Shown: piece by piece, positions 14,225 through 22,527 of the stretch
Layout of the letters: every line of letters begins with the position of its first letter
Position numbering within the stretch: position 1 is the stretch's first letter
NCBI GenBank assembly: GCA_035461175.1
Contig: DATHVR010000098.1
Location: 1 to 38,412 of the forward strand
Reading direction: 5' to 3'
Source of the DNA: DATHVR01 sp035461175
Lineage (GTDB): Bacteria; Actinomycetota; Acidimicrobiia; Spongiisociales; ZC4RG35
Length of the DNA stretch: 38,412 bases
Notes under the pieces: model-generated
What the model saw: the letters and a program-made list of their open reading frames with translations, nothing else
Told to the model about the DNA's origin: nothing
Databases searched by the model: none
Position numbers and translations under genes: made by a program

Positions 14225-15705
14225 TGCCCTACTCGAAGGCGTTCGCCCCCAAGTCCCTGCCGCGCACACTCGCTTTCGTCATCGGGGCCGCCACGACTGC
14301 CATCGGTGCCTCGATGCTGGCTGCCGCCGGCGTCTCGGTGGCCTATCGGGAGTGGGAGACAGCGGTGGGAATCCTGGGGGCGTCGCTGTTCACCCTCGTG
14401 TCGGGGATTCTGATGTGGCGACTGATCGGTCGGCCCGGACCCATCGGCGTAAAGGAGGGTTTCGCCACCGTCGGATTGGCCTGGTTCGTCCTATCCGCTT
14501 TTGGTTCTCTTCCCTACCTCTTCACGGGCTCGATTCCTTCCCCCACCAATGCCTTCTTCGAGACGGTCTCGGGGTTCACCACGACAGGCGCCTCCATCCT
14601 CGCCAACCCGGCCGATCTCCCCAAGGGCATCGGGCTGTGGCGAGGACTTACCCAATGGGTGGGAGGAATGGGTGTGATCGTCCTCTCGGTGGCGATCCTC
14701 CCCTTGCTGGGAACGGGAGGGATGCAACTGGTCCGTGCCGAATCGCCCGGCCATACCCCCGACCGACTCACGCCCCGCTTTCAGGAGACGGCCAAGCGAC
14801 TGTGGCTGCTGTACGCAGGCCTGACGGCGCTCCAGATCCTGCTCTTGATCCCTGGCGACATGAACGCCTTCCAGGCGGTTGTCCACTCCTTCACGACCAT
14901 GTCGACGGGCGGCTTCGGGACGGAGGCCAGCTCGCTGGCCGGGTTCAGCCCCTACACCCAGGGCGTGGTGGCGGCTTTCATGTTCCTCGCCGGCGCCAGT
15001 TTTGCCCTCCACTACCGGGCCCTGCGCCGCCCGTCGCTGTACCCCCGCAACGCCGAGTTCCGTCTTTACACAGGCCTGATCATGGCCGCAGTCGTGGTGG
15101 TCGCAGGCGGGCTGCTCAGGGACCACAGCTTCCTGGTGACCGTCCGGGACGCCTTCTTCAACGTGATCTCGATTGTCACCACCACCGGCTACGCCACCGC
15201 CGACTTCGGCGCCTGGAGGCCGGCCCTTCAGATCCTCATCGTCGGCCTGATGTTCCTTGGCGGCATGGCGGGATCCACGGCCGGATCGGTGAAGACCTTC
15301 CGGGTGGGGATCCTCTCCAAAGCCGCCTTCGCCGATCTGCGACGGTTGGTCTACCCCCGGGGAATCTTCGGCGTCCGCTTCGGCCGGAACCGGGTATCGG
15401 AACCGGTGGTCGAGGCGATCCAGTCATTCTTTCTCTTCTACATGTTCCTGTTCATGTCCGCCACCTTCCTCCTCACGTTCATCGACGCAAACCTGTCCGA
15501 ACGGCTCGATCTGGTGACGGCGGCATCGGCGGTCGCTGCCACCCTGGGCAATATCGGTCCGGGCCTGGGTGACGTCGGCCCCACCAGCAACTACGCCGCC
15601 ATCCCGGACCTGGGTAAGTGGATGCTGTCTGGCCTGATGATTGTGGGACGGCTGGAGATCTTTCCCGTGCTTCTGCTCTTCACCCGGGACCTGTGGCGGC
15701 GCTGA
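14224..15705 (+). CDS. trkH: TrkH-type potassium transporter, first copy
   Basis: 493 residues, multi-spanning membrane protein. All four selectivity-filter loops show the expected Gly: SGFTTTGAS, FTTMSTGGFG, IVTTTGYATAD and ATLGNIGPG. The GSTAGSVKTFR segment preceding the cytoplasmic loop is typical. It moves K+ inward with TrkA. ATG overlaps the trkA stop (TGATG), so the two form a coupled pair. A 157-bp gap with no gene follows before ceoB, containing a possible -35 TTGACC near 15793. Confidence 0.95.
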   Translation: MPYSKAFAPKSLPRTLAFVIGAATTAIGASMLAAAGVSVAYREWETAVGILGASLFTLVSGILMWRLIGRPGPIGVKEGFATVGLAWFVLSAFGSLPYLFTGSIPSPTNAFFETVSGFTTTGASILANPADLPKGIGLWRGLTQWVGGMGVIVLSVAILPLLGTGGMQLVRAESPGHTPDRLTPRFQETAKRLWLLYAGLTALQILLLIPGDMNAFQAVVHSFTTMSTGGFGTEASSLAGFSPYTQGVVAAFMFLAGASFALHYRALRRPSLYPRNAEFRLYTGLIMAAVVVVAGGLLRDHSFLVTVRDAFFNVISIVTTTGYATADFGAWRPALQILIVGLMFLGGMAGSTAGSVKTFRVGILSKAAFADLRRLVYPRGIFGVRFGRNRVSEPVVEAIQSFFLFYMFLFMSATFLLTFIDANLSERLDLVTAASAVAATLGNIGPGLGDVGPTSNYAAIPDLGKWMLSGLMIVGRLEIFPVLLLFTRDLWRR

Positions 15706-15862
15706 TGGAGTTCCTCGCCTCCGCACCCCTACCAAATGGCGAAAAGGGCTGAACCAGGTCGGATGGCCTGGTCGACGATGGCAGGAGACGACGTTGACCG
15801 AGAGCTGACGTACCTACACTCGACTGGTTGCCCTAGAACGCGACGCAGATCGAGGGTCAAAA

Positions 15863-16516
15863 ATGTACGTCGTCATCGCCGGTGCCGGTCGGGTGGGTGG
15901 CCAGCTCGCCTCGGAGCTTTCCGCCCTGGGACACGACGTCGTCGTGATCGACAACCATCCCGAATCTCTCGAGGCACTGGGAAAGTCGTTCAACGGAATG
16001 GCGATACAGGGCGAGGCGTACGACGTCGACGTGATGCGGGAGGCCCGGATCACCTCGGCTGACATCTTCTGCGCCATGACCGACGACGACAACATCAACC
16101 TCATGGCCGCCGAGGTGGCCAAGGTGGTGTACGGCGTCGATCGCGTACTTGCCCGCCTGCACGACCCGGCCCGGGAGGAGTCCTACCGAGCTCTCGGTAT
16201 CCCCTACATCTCGGCCACCAACCTGATCGCCACGGTGGCACTGGAGCGGATCGTGTACGAAGAGTTCGCAGTGCATATTGCCTTCCACGGGGGTGAAGTC
16301 GAGATCGTCGAGTTCACCCTGACTGAGGAGGCCGAGGGAATGAGGGTCGTGGACCTCGAGATCGAAGGCCAGTTGCGAGTGGCGGCGCTCCGCCGCGGCA
16401 ACCAGACTCTGATCCCCGCCGACGATACCGCCCTCCAGGCGGGCGACCTGGTGGTAGCAGCCGCCCACGAAGGCGTCCGGGGTCGCATCGACGCGCTGGT
16501 GGAGGTGGAGGAGTGA
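15863..16516 (+). CDS. ceoB: Single-module RCK protein, CeoB-like
   Basis: 217 residues, one RCK unit: MYVVIAGAGRVGGQLASEL with intact GxGxxG, an acidic ribose-binding position in VVVIDNHPES, and a TrkA-C domain from about 135 (EIVEFTLTEEAEGMRVVDLE). Resembles mycobacterial CeoB, which with CeoC forms the regulatory part of a Trk system. There is only a modest ribosome binding site before the ATG. The end overlaps the GTG start of the next gene as GTGA. Confidence 0.88.
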   Translation: MYVVIAGAGRVGGQLASELSALGHDVVVIDNHPESLEALGKSFNGMAIQGEAYDVDVMREARITSADIFCAMTDDDNINLMAAEVAKVVYGVDRVLARLHDPAREESYRALGIPYISATNLIATVALERIVYEEFAVHIAFHGGEVEIVEFTLTEEAEGMRVVDLEIEGQLRVAALRRGNQTLIPADDTALQAGDLVVAAAHEGVRGRIDALVEVEE

Positions 16517-17169
16517 AGGTCATCATCGTCGGCGGCGGCAAGGTGGGCGGGCATCTGGCCCGGGTCCTGACGGAGAAGAAGAACAGCGTGGTCGTCGTCG
16601 AGATGAGTGAGGATCGCGCGCAGATGGTGGCGCAGCAGACTCGTGCCCTGGTGATCGAAGGAGACGGCACCGATGTCCGTATCCTCGACGAGGCCGATTG
16701 CGCCCACGCCGACTACCTGGTGGCGGTCACCGGAAGCGACGAGGACAACCTCGTCGCCTGTCAGCTGGCAAGGACTGCATTCGGTTGCGAGCGCGTGCTG
16801 GCCAGGGTCAATGATCCGCGCAACGAGCGCACTTTCGAGGCCCTGGGGGTGCCGCGCGTCTCCGTGACCGGCCTCTTCGTCCAGCTCCTGGGCCAGCATC
16901 TCGAGGTCGAGGACCTCAACCGGGTGGCGGCCCTCGGGCACGGAGAAGCGAGCCTGGTCGAGATCGAAGTCCCCGCCGGACGTTCTCCGGCCGCAGTGGC
17001 TGCACTGGGACTCCCGGAGTCGACGGTGCTCGCCGCCATCCGTCGCGATGGGGCCATCATCATCCCCACCGGCACCGACCAGGTGAAGCCTGGCGACAAA
17101 GTCATGGTGGTCACCTTTGCCCACAACGAAGCGCAGGTCCGCTCGGTGATCCGCGGGGAGTACGCGTGA
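16513..17169 (+). CDS. ceoC: Single-module RCK protein, CeoC-like
   Basis: 218 residues, GTG start overlapping ceoB. MKVIIVGGGKVGGHLARVL carries the nucleotide-binding glycines and VVVVEMSEDRA the acidic ribose contact. The TrkA-C part follows at about 140-215 (ASLVEIEVPAGRSPAAVAAL). The paralogy with ceoB and equal length suggest a heteromeric ring gating the second TrkH. Its stop overlaps the start of a 47-residue membrane protein. Confidence 0.88.
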   Translation: MKVIIVGGGKVGGHLARVLTEKKNSVVVVEMSEDRAQMVAQQTRALVIEGDGTDVRILDEADCAHADYLVAVTGSDEDNLVACQLARTAFGCERVLARVNDPRNERTFEALGVPRVSVTGLFVQLLGQHLEVEDLNRVAALGHGEASLVEIEVPAGRSPAAVAALGLPESTVLAAIRRDGAIIIPTGTDQVKPGDKVMVVTFAHNEAQVRSVIRGEYA

Positions 17170-17309
17170 ACGGCCGCCGACCGCCCACGATGAAGGAACC
17201 CTCCGACGTGGTCGGGGGGATCCTCCACCTACTCGCCGAGATCGGTGGTCTTGTGGTTCTCCTGGCCGTGGCCTTGGCGCTGGCCTGGGTGATGCTCCGG
17301 ATCATCTGA
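17166..17309 (+). CDS. 47-residue membrane protein inside K+ uptake operon
   Basis: Too short for most gene callers. GTG at 17166 overlaps the ceoC stop (GTGA), and its own TGA at 17307-17309 overlaps the ATG of the second trkH, so it is locked between both by translational coupling. The product has a basic N-terminus (MNGRRPPTMKEPSDVV), a short amphipathic part, and one helix, LVVLLAVALALAWVML, ending RII. By position it may be a small accessory subunit of the TrkH/CeoBC system, analogous in concept to KdpF. No sequence family is recognised. Confidence 0.7.
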   Translation: MNGRRPPTMKEPSDVVGGILHLLAEIGGLVVLLAVALALAWVMLRII

Positions 17310-18805
17310 TGCTGCTGCGCCCACACCGTGAGGATGTCGGCATGATCGGCTACTACCTGGGCCGGATCATGTGGATCCTGGCCTTCACAGGGCTCTTACC
17401 CATCGCGGTGGCGGTCGTACAGGCTGAGTGGAAGCCACTGGGATGGTTCGTGACCATGTCCGGCGTGGCGGCGGTCCTGGGAGCGCTCACCGAACCACTT
17501 GCACCTCGCACCAGCCGCACATTGCGGTGGGGAGACGGGATGGTCATCGTGGCCGTCACCTGGCTCTTGGTGCCGCTGGTGGGCAGCATCCCGTTTGTCC
17601 TCAGCGGCCACTTCGGCGATGGGCTCGACGCTTTGTTCGAGTCGATGAGCGGCTTCACCGCCACCGGGCTTTCGGTTATGGCCGATCTCGATCACAGCCC
17701 CGCGTCCCTGACGGTTTGGCGCCAGACCACACAGTTCCTGGGCGGCCAAGGGATCGTGCTGGCGGCGCTGTCGGTGTTCGCCGGCGGTGGGGTGCTGGCG
17801 CTCTACCACGCCGAGGCCCGCGACGAGCGGATGTTCCCGTCCGTGCGCTCCACCGCTCGCTTTATTTGGCTGGTGTCCCTCTGGCACGCGGTGCTGGGAA
17901 TCGCCGCCTTCTGGTTGCTGGGCGTGTTCCACCTCGGGTTTGAGCCGGCTCGGGCATTGCTCCACGGCTACTCGATCTTCGTCGGAGCCTTCGACACCGG
18001 TGGGTTCTCGCCCATGTCCACCTCAGTGGCCTATTACCGGTCCTTCGCCTTCGAGATCGTCACCATGTGGCTGATGCTGGCCGGAACGCTCTCGTTCGGA
18101 GTCCACTACGCCCTGTGGCGCGGGCCGCGCAACATACTCAAGAATCTGGAGACAAAGACCATGATCGGGTCGGTCATGGCCCTCACCACACTGGTGTTCG
18201 CCGGAGTTCTGATGGGGGGCACAGACACCGGACCCGTTTCCCTGATCCGGCGGGGATTCTTCCACGTCCTCTCCGCTCACACCTCGACCGGTTTCTCCAC
18301 GATTGGTACCGCCGACATCACCGGCTGGGGCGCCCTCACCTTTGCCGCCGTCGCCACCGCCATGGCGCTGGGAGGGATGGGATCCTCGACCTCGGGCGGG
18401 GTGAAGGCGCTGCGGATCGGCCTGACGGTCAAGACCATCGCCAACACCATTCGCGAAGTTCTCCTGCCCGAGCACTCCGTCATCCGCCACAGCTTCTATC
18501 AGAACGGCTTCAAGCAGATCACCCCCCAACTCGCCCAGTCGGTCATGGCGGTGAGTCTCCTGTTCGTCGCTCTCTATCTCTTCGGGGCCCTGGTGGGGAT
18601 GGCCCATGGCTTCCCTCTGCAGGATGCCTTGTTCGAGTCGGTGTCGGCCGCCGGCACCGTCGGACTGTCGGTAGGGATCACCGCGCCGGCGATGCCGGCC
18701 GGGCTCCAGGTCGTCTACATGCTTCTCATGTGGGCGGGACGACTCGAGTTCATCGCCCTCTTCGCACTAGCAGGATTCCTCGTCTCGGCGGCGGTGGGTG
18801 AATGA
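17309..18805 (+). CDS. trkH: TrkH-type potassium transporter, second copy
   Basis: 498 residues, a divergent TrkH. Filter loops are SGFTATGLSV, GAFDTGGFSPM, SAHTSTGFST and AAGTVGLSVG, each with its key Gly. Also present is GGMGSSTSGGVKALRIGL. ATG at 17309 overlaps the preceding small gene's stop; an alternative ATG at 17342 with GAGGA upstream would shorten it by 11 residues. Clustering with ceoB and ceoC implies these regulate it, while trkA belongs with the first trkH. The stop overlaps the next gene as ATGA. Confidence 0.93.
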   Translation: MLLRPHREDVGMIGYYLGRIMWILAFTGLLPIAVAVVQAEWKPLGWFVTMSGVAAVLGALTEPLAPRTSRTLRWGDGMVIVAVTWLLVPLVGSIPFVLSGHFGDGLDALFESMSGFTATGLSVMADLDHSPASLTVWRQTTQFLGGQGIVLAALSVFAGGGVLALYHAEARDERMFPSVRSTARFIWLVSLWHAVLGIAAFWLLGVFHLGFEPARALLHGYSIFVGAFDTGGFSPMSTSVAYYRSFAFEIVTMWLMLAGTLSFGVHYALWRGPRNILKNLETKTMIGSVMALTTLVFAGVLMGGTDTGPVSLIRRGFFHVLSAHTSTGFSTIGTADITGWGALTFAAVATAMALGGMGSSTSGGVKALRIGLTVKTIANTIREVLLPEHSVIRHSFYQNGFKQITPQLAQSVMAVSLLFVALYLFGALVGMAHGFPLQDALFESVSAAGTVGLSVGITAPAMPAGLQVVYMLLMWAGRLEFIALFALAGFLVSAAVGE

Positions 18806-19338
18806 AGTTTCTTGTGGCTCTTACACTGGCGATCGTCTCAGCCGTTCCAGCCGCAGCGACGACCCTCGAAGTTGCCGAGATACTCGCCGATCCCGCGCAA
18901 TACGCCGACCTGCGGCTGACGATCACCGGGGAACTCGTCGGCGACTACTCGAAGCGGGGCGAAGGGGTATGGGTTCAGGTCAACGACGACCCTTTCGTGG
19001 CGGCACCGATCGTGGCCGGCGGTGACCCCTCAACCACCAGCACCGGCGTCGGAGCCCTCATCCCGACCGACCTGTTCGAGGCGGTGGTGGTGGGACAGCC
19101 GGGCCGCTACGGTCGCACCGGGCCCCTCGTCGAACTGGATGGAATCTTCAGATACCACGATCCCGACCGCGGCGGAGAGACCTATCTCGAGGTCGAGGCC
19201 GCCTCGCTGGTCGACCCGGCTCGCGAGCATCCCGTCCCCGGTCCCGACCGATGGCTGTGGGTGGGAGCCGCCTTGCTCCTGGCGGCGATCTCCGCCGCAG
19301 GCGCAGTCCGGCGCAGCCGACGACCAGCCGAGGACTGA
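18802..19338 (+). CDS. Secreted OB-fold-like protein with C-terminal anchor
   Basis: 178 residues. Signal peptide MKFLVALTLAIVSAVPAAA, an extracytoplasmic domain (DPAQYADLRLTITGELVGDY, EGVWVQVNDD, GPLVELDGIFRYHD, YLEVEAASLVDPA), then a C-terminal helix (WLWVGAALLLAAISAAGAV) and a basic tail. The beta pattern resembles OB-fold proteins of unknown function. It is coupled to the second trkH by ATGA, so may assist that transporter at the membrane. Convergent with proB, with only 3 bp between the stops and no terminator visible. Confidence 0.75.
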   Translation: MKFLVALTLAIVSAVPAAATTLEVAEILADPAQYADLRLTITGELVGDYSKRGEGVWVQVNDDPFVAAPIVAGGDPSTTSTGVGALIPTDLFEAVVVGQPGRYGRTGPLVELDGIFRYHDPDRGGETYLEVEAASLVDPAREHPVPGPDRWLWVGAALLLAAISAAGAVRRSRRPAED

Positions 19339-19341
19339 CCC

Positions 19342-20415
19342 TCAGCCGAAGACCACCAGATCGTCGCGATGGATGGCCTCGTCGCCCCCACGACTGCCGC
19401 GCCGCTCGACCAGGCCGGCGGCGTCCATCCTGGCCAAACCCCGACCAATTACGCTTCCTGCCTCGGTCACCACCTCTACCGTGTCGCCGGCGGCGAAGGC
19501 ACCGTCGACGGCCACGATCCCCACCGGCAGCAGCGACCTTCCCCCCCGCTCCAAGGCCCAAACCGCTCCCTCGTCCACGACGACCCTACCTTTGACGGGC
19601 TGACAGAAGGCCGCCCACAGCTTGCGAGCGGGCAGAGCGGTGGGGCGTGGCTCGACCCAGGTACCGCCCGGCTCCCCGGCCGCGATGCCGGTCAGACTGG
19701 AGCCGGCGGCGGCGATCACGGTGGGAATCCGCGAAAAGGCGGCGATGCGGGCGGCGGTCACCTTCGAGGCCACGCCTCCCGAACCCAGCGGTCCACCCCC
19801 ACCGAGCCTGTCGAGCCGATTGTCGGCGTGGTCCACGGCCGCCAGGAACTCGGCCTCCCCCTGGCGGGGATCCGAGGCGAACAGACCGTCGGTGTCGGTG
19901 AGGATCACCAGCAGTGATGCCCCCACCAGATGGGAGACGATCGCCGCCAGACGATCGTTGTCCCCCAACCGCAACTCGTCGATCACGATCGTGTCGTTCT
20001 CGTTCACCACCGGGACGATTCCCTCCTCGAGCATCCGCGCCAGCGCCTGTCGGGCGTGCAGGTACTGCTCGCGATGGGCGAGCACGTCCCGGGTGAGCAG
20101 GACCTGGGCCGCCACCATCCCCTGGCTGTGGAACGCCTCGCTGTAGCTGTGCATGAGCCGAACCTGTCCGACCGCGGCCGCCGTCTGCAGTCCGGGCAGA
20201 TCGGTGGGGCGGACTTCGAGACCCAGATCGGCCAGGCCGGCCGCCACCGCTCCCGAGGAGACGAGGATGGTGGGGAATCCGGCCCGCCACGCTTCGGCCA
20301 CCTGGAGGGCGGTCTTCTCCACCGAGGTCTCGTCGAGGCGAAGGTCGGGACCGACCAGGCTCGACGAGCCCACCTTGACGACGATCCGGCCTCCCGGGGC
20401 GGTCGGCCGTCTCAT
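19342..20415 (-). CDS. proB: Glutamate 5-kinase ProB
   Basis: 357 residues. Phosphorylates glutamate as the first step of proline synthesis. The amino-acid-kinase domain begins RIVVKVGSSSLVGP and includes LVSSGAVAAGL, VNENDTIVIDELRLGDND and LTDTDGLFASDP. A lysine-containing SGGVASKVTAARIA follows. The C-terminal PUA domain spans about 270-350 (KGRVVVDEGAVWALERGG, AGSVIGRGLA). ATG at 20415 overlaps the obg stop as ATGA. proA is not in the window. Confidence 0.95.
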   Translation of the reverse strand: MRRPTAPGGRIVVKVGSSSLVGPDLRLDETSVEKTALQVAEAWRAGFPTILVSSGAVAAGLADLGLEVRPTDLPGLQTAAAVGQVRLMHSYSEAFHSQGMVAAQVLLTRDVLAHREQYLHARQALARMLEEGIVPVVNENDTIVIDELRLGDNDRLAAIVSHLVGASLLVILTDTDGLFASDPRQGEAEFLAAVDHADNRLDRLGGGGPLGSGGVASKVTAARIAAFSRIPTVIAAAGSSLTGIAAGEPGGTWVEPRPTALPARKLWAAFCQPVKGRVVVDEGAVWALERGGRSLLPVGIVAVDGAFAAGDTVEVVTEAGSVIGRGLARMDAAGLVERRGSRGGDEAIHRDDLVVFG

Positions 20416-21665
20416 TCCTCCTCCCCGGGCTCGGGCAGATACTCGAAACTGAGGTCGCCGATCTGAACCTCGTCGCCGGCTTCGGCGCCGGCGGCGGCCA
20501 GGGCGGCATCTACGCCCATCCGGCGTAGCCGGGTGGCAGCCATGTCGGCCGCCTCCGGATTGGTCAGGTCGGCGAAGGCGACCGCCCGGCGGGCAGCCAC
20601 ACCCTCCACCAGCCAGATCCCGTCCTGCTGCCGTACGGTGAACGGCACTTCGACCGGGCGGTGCAGTACGTACCCGGGGCGATCAGGGGTCTGGCGCTGG
20701 GCGAGGTCGACCAGGTCGGCGGTGGCGTGGAGGAAGTCGGGGATGCCCTCGCCGGTCAGTGACGAGATCGACAGGGCGTCGGGCAGGTCTGTGGCCGCCT
20801 CGGTGGCTTCGGGCAGGTCGGATTTTCCGATCACCACCAGACGGGGTCGGGCGGCCAGTTCCGGTGAATAGCGCTCGAGCTCGCCCACCAGGCTCTCGAG
20901 TGGACGGAGTGGCCGCTCCGACTGGACCGGGGAGGGATCCAGGAGGACGACCAGGGCCTGGGCCCGCTCGGTATGCCGCAGGAACTCGTGGCCGAGGCCC
21001 TTGCCCTCGGCGGCTCCCTCGATCAGACCGGGGATGTCGGCCAGCACGAACTCCCGACCGTCGACTTCCACCACTCCCAGGTTGGGTTCGAGGGTGGTGA
21101 AGGGATAGGCGGCGATCTTGGGCTTGGCCGCCGAGACGACCGAGATCAGGGTCGACTTGCCGGCATTCGGGAATCCGATCAGGGCGGCGTCGGCGAGCAG
21201 CTTCATCTCGAAGGTGAAATCGCGCTCGGGGCCGTACTCGCCCTGCTCGGCGACCGAGGGAGCGCGGTTGGCGGGTGACACGAAGGCGGCGTTGCCCCGC
21301 CCGCCCCGGCCGCCCTTCACCAGGGTCACCGACTGGCCCGGCTCGACCAGGTCGGCCACGAGGTTGCCTTCCTGGTCGTAGATCGAGGTTCCGGGTGGGA
21401 CGGGCAGGACCAGATCCTGACCGTTCTTGCCGTGCTGGAGGTCGCCCTGGCCGTGAGTGCCGTTTCCGGCCCGATGGTGGGGGTTGCGCTGGTAGGAGAG
21501 GAGGGTGGCGACGCCCTCGTCGGCCACCGCGAGCACCGCCCCGCCCCGGCCGCCGCTGCCCCCGTTGGGGCGTCCCTTGGGGAGACCCCGTCGACGCACG
21601 AAGGACGCCACCCCGGCTCCGCCGTTGCCCCCGCGAAGGTGGACTTGGACGCGGTCTACGAACAT
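20412..21665 (-). CDS. obg: Ribosome-assembly GTPase Obg/CgtA
   Basis: 417 residues with all three domains. The Gly-rich Obg fold is at 1-158 (RGGNGGAGVASFVRR). The GTPase domain has G1 GFPNAGKST (164-172) and G3 DIPGLIEGA (210 on). The C-terminal OCT domain starts near 330 (GYVLHRPVEVPF). It acts in late 50S assembly and stress signalling. The base-specificity motif normally NKxD reads IGKSD (279-283), with Gly280 in place of Asn, which could weaken guanine selection. It lies in the usual rplU-rpmA-obg-proB order. Confidence 0.96.
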   Translation of the reverse strand: MFVDRVQVHLRGGNGGAGVASFVRRRGLPKGRPNGGSGGRGGAVLAVADEGVATLLSYQRNPHHRAGNGTHGQGDLQHGKNGQDLVLPVPPGTSIYDQEGNLVADLVEPGQSVTLVKGGRGGRGNAAFVSPANRAPSVAEQGEYGPERDFTFEMKLLADAALIGFPNAGKSTLISVVSAAKPKIAAYPFTTLEPNLGVVEVDGREFVLADIPGLIEGAAEGKGLGHEFLRHTERAQALVVLLDPSPVQSERPLRPLESLVGELERYSPELAARPRLVVIGKSDLPEATEAATDLPDALSISSLTGEGIPDFLHATADLVDLAQRQTPDRPGYVLHRPVEVPFTVRQQDGIWLVEGVAARRAVAFADLTNPEAADMAATRLRRMGVDAALAAAGAEAGDEVQIGDLSFEYLPEPGEEE

Positions 21666-21688
21666 GGTGGCCCGCCGGGCCGGTTCAA

Positions 21689-21940
21689 TCAGTCGACGAC
21701 GACGTCGACCAACCGGCGCTGATTGCGCTTGCCGAAACGCACCGTGCCGGAGGTCAGCGCGAAGAGGGTGTCGTCGCTTCCCCGTCCGACATTTACACCG
21801 GGGTGAATCCGGGTTCCGCGCTGGCGCACGATCACGGCGCCGGCGTTGACGGGTTCACCATCGAACACCTTGGGCCCGAGTCGCTTGGCTGCTGAATCGC
21901 GGCCGTTCTTGCTGGAACCGCCTGCCTTGGTCTTTGACAT
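21689..21940 (-). CDS. rpmA: 50S ribosomal protein L27
   Basis: 83 residues, normal length. Begins MSKTKAGGSSKNGRDSAAKR and continues LGPKVFDGEPVNAGAVIVRQ RGTRIHPG, the standard L27 core near the peptidyl-transferase centre. The N-terminus lacks the cleavable extension seen in Firmicutes and differs slightly from the usual AHKKGGGS form, with SKTKAGGSS. It starts 3 bp after the rplU stop and is cotranscribed with it. Confidence 0.97.
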   Translation of the reverse strand: MSKTKAGGSSKNGRDSAAKRLGPKVFDGEPVNAGAVIVRQRGTRIHPGVNVGRGSDDTLFALTSGTVRFGKRNQRRLVDVVVD

Positions 21941-21943
21941 GAC

Positions 21944-22351
21944 TTACTCCTCCTCCGAGGAGGCGGTCTCGGCCTCCCCGGCCTGGGACTTCTCGGCCGA
22001 AGCCTGGGACTTCTTGGTGGCGGCCTTGGCCGACTTGGACTTGGGCAGGCTGATGCCTGTGATCTCCAATCGGGTGTAGGTCTGGCGATGACCCATCCGC
22101 CGGCTGTATCCCGTCTTGTTCTTGTACTTGAAGATATCGATCTTGTCGCCCTTGACCTCGCCGAGGACCTTGGCGGTCACCGAGGCGCCGGAGAGCGCCG
22201 AGGCTCCGGAATGGGTGGCCCCGTCGTCATCGACGACCATCAGGGGCTCGAACTCGATTGTGTCGGCGGCGTTCTTGACCCGCTCAACCTCGATGACGTC
22301 ACCGGAACGCACCTTGGCCTGCTTGCCGCCCGCGCGAATGATGGCGTACAT
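21944..22351 (-). CDS. rplU: 50S ribosomal protein L21
   Basis: About 135 residues. The L21 core is MYAIIRAGGKQAKVRSGDVI, then ...VLGEVKGDKIDIFKYKNKTG and YSRRMGHRQTYTRLEITGI. The tail is extended by about 33 residues rich in Lys, Ala, Ser then Glu (KSKSAKAATKKSQASAEKSQ onward), beyond the usual 100-105 residue length. The second ATG (22351) is chosen because GAGG stands 9 nt before it; an ATG at 22357 has GAGG only 3 nt away. A large inverted repeat lies upstream. Confidence 0.95.
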   Translation of the reverse strand: MYAIIRAGGKQAKVRSGDVIEVERVKNAADTIEFEPLMVVDDDGATHSGASALSGASVTAKVLGEVKGDKIDIFKYKNKTGYSRRMGHRQTYTRLEITGISLPKSKSAKAATKKSQASAEKSQAGEAETASSEEE

Positions 22352-22413
22352 GGACATAGACCTCGCGAAGAAAGGGATTCGGAAGACTCAAGGATAGCAA
22401 CCCCGTTGCAGCA

Positions 22414-22514
22414 CCGAAATCGGATTTCCCGTTTTGGCGACAGAATTGCGCCATGAAACTCCCACCCGACCATCCCGGGCGTGCAATTCTGTCGCCGTAA
22501 AGCCCGATTTCCGG
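22414..22514. repeat. Nested inverted repeat between RNase E/G gene and rplU
   Basis: Inner arms GGCGACAGAATTGC (22436-22449) and GCAATTCTGTCGCC (22483-22496) pair perfectly over 14 bp around 33 nt. Outer arms CCGAAATCGG (22414-22423) and CCGATTTCCGG (22504-22514) also pair with a one-base bulge. It lies upstream of rplU and is either a small palindromic element (MITE-like), a structured L21 leader, or a processing site. There is no T-run, so simple termination is less likely. The rplU promoter is probably between it and 22358. Confidence 0.6.
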
Positions 22515-22527
22515 CTTCCGGCCTGAG

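Noticed and set aside
12730..15705. A single 991-residue fusion protein
   Set aside because: The frame is open through trkA by GC bias only. The trkH part begins at 14224, and the upstream half is Arg/Gly/Pro-rich shadow of trkA.
17428..18801. Alternative frames inside the second trkH
   Set aside because: They are Arg/Gly/Pro-rich shadows, whereas the trkH frame shows all filter motifs.
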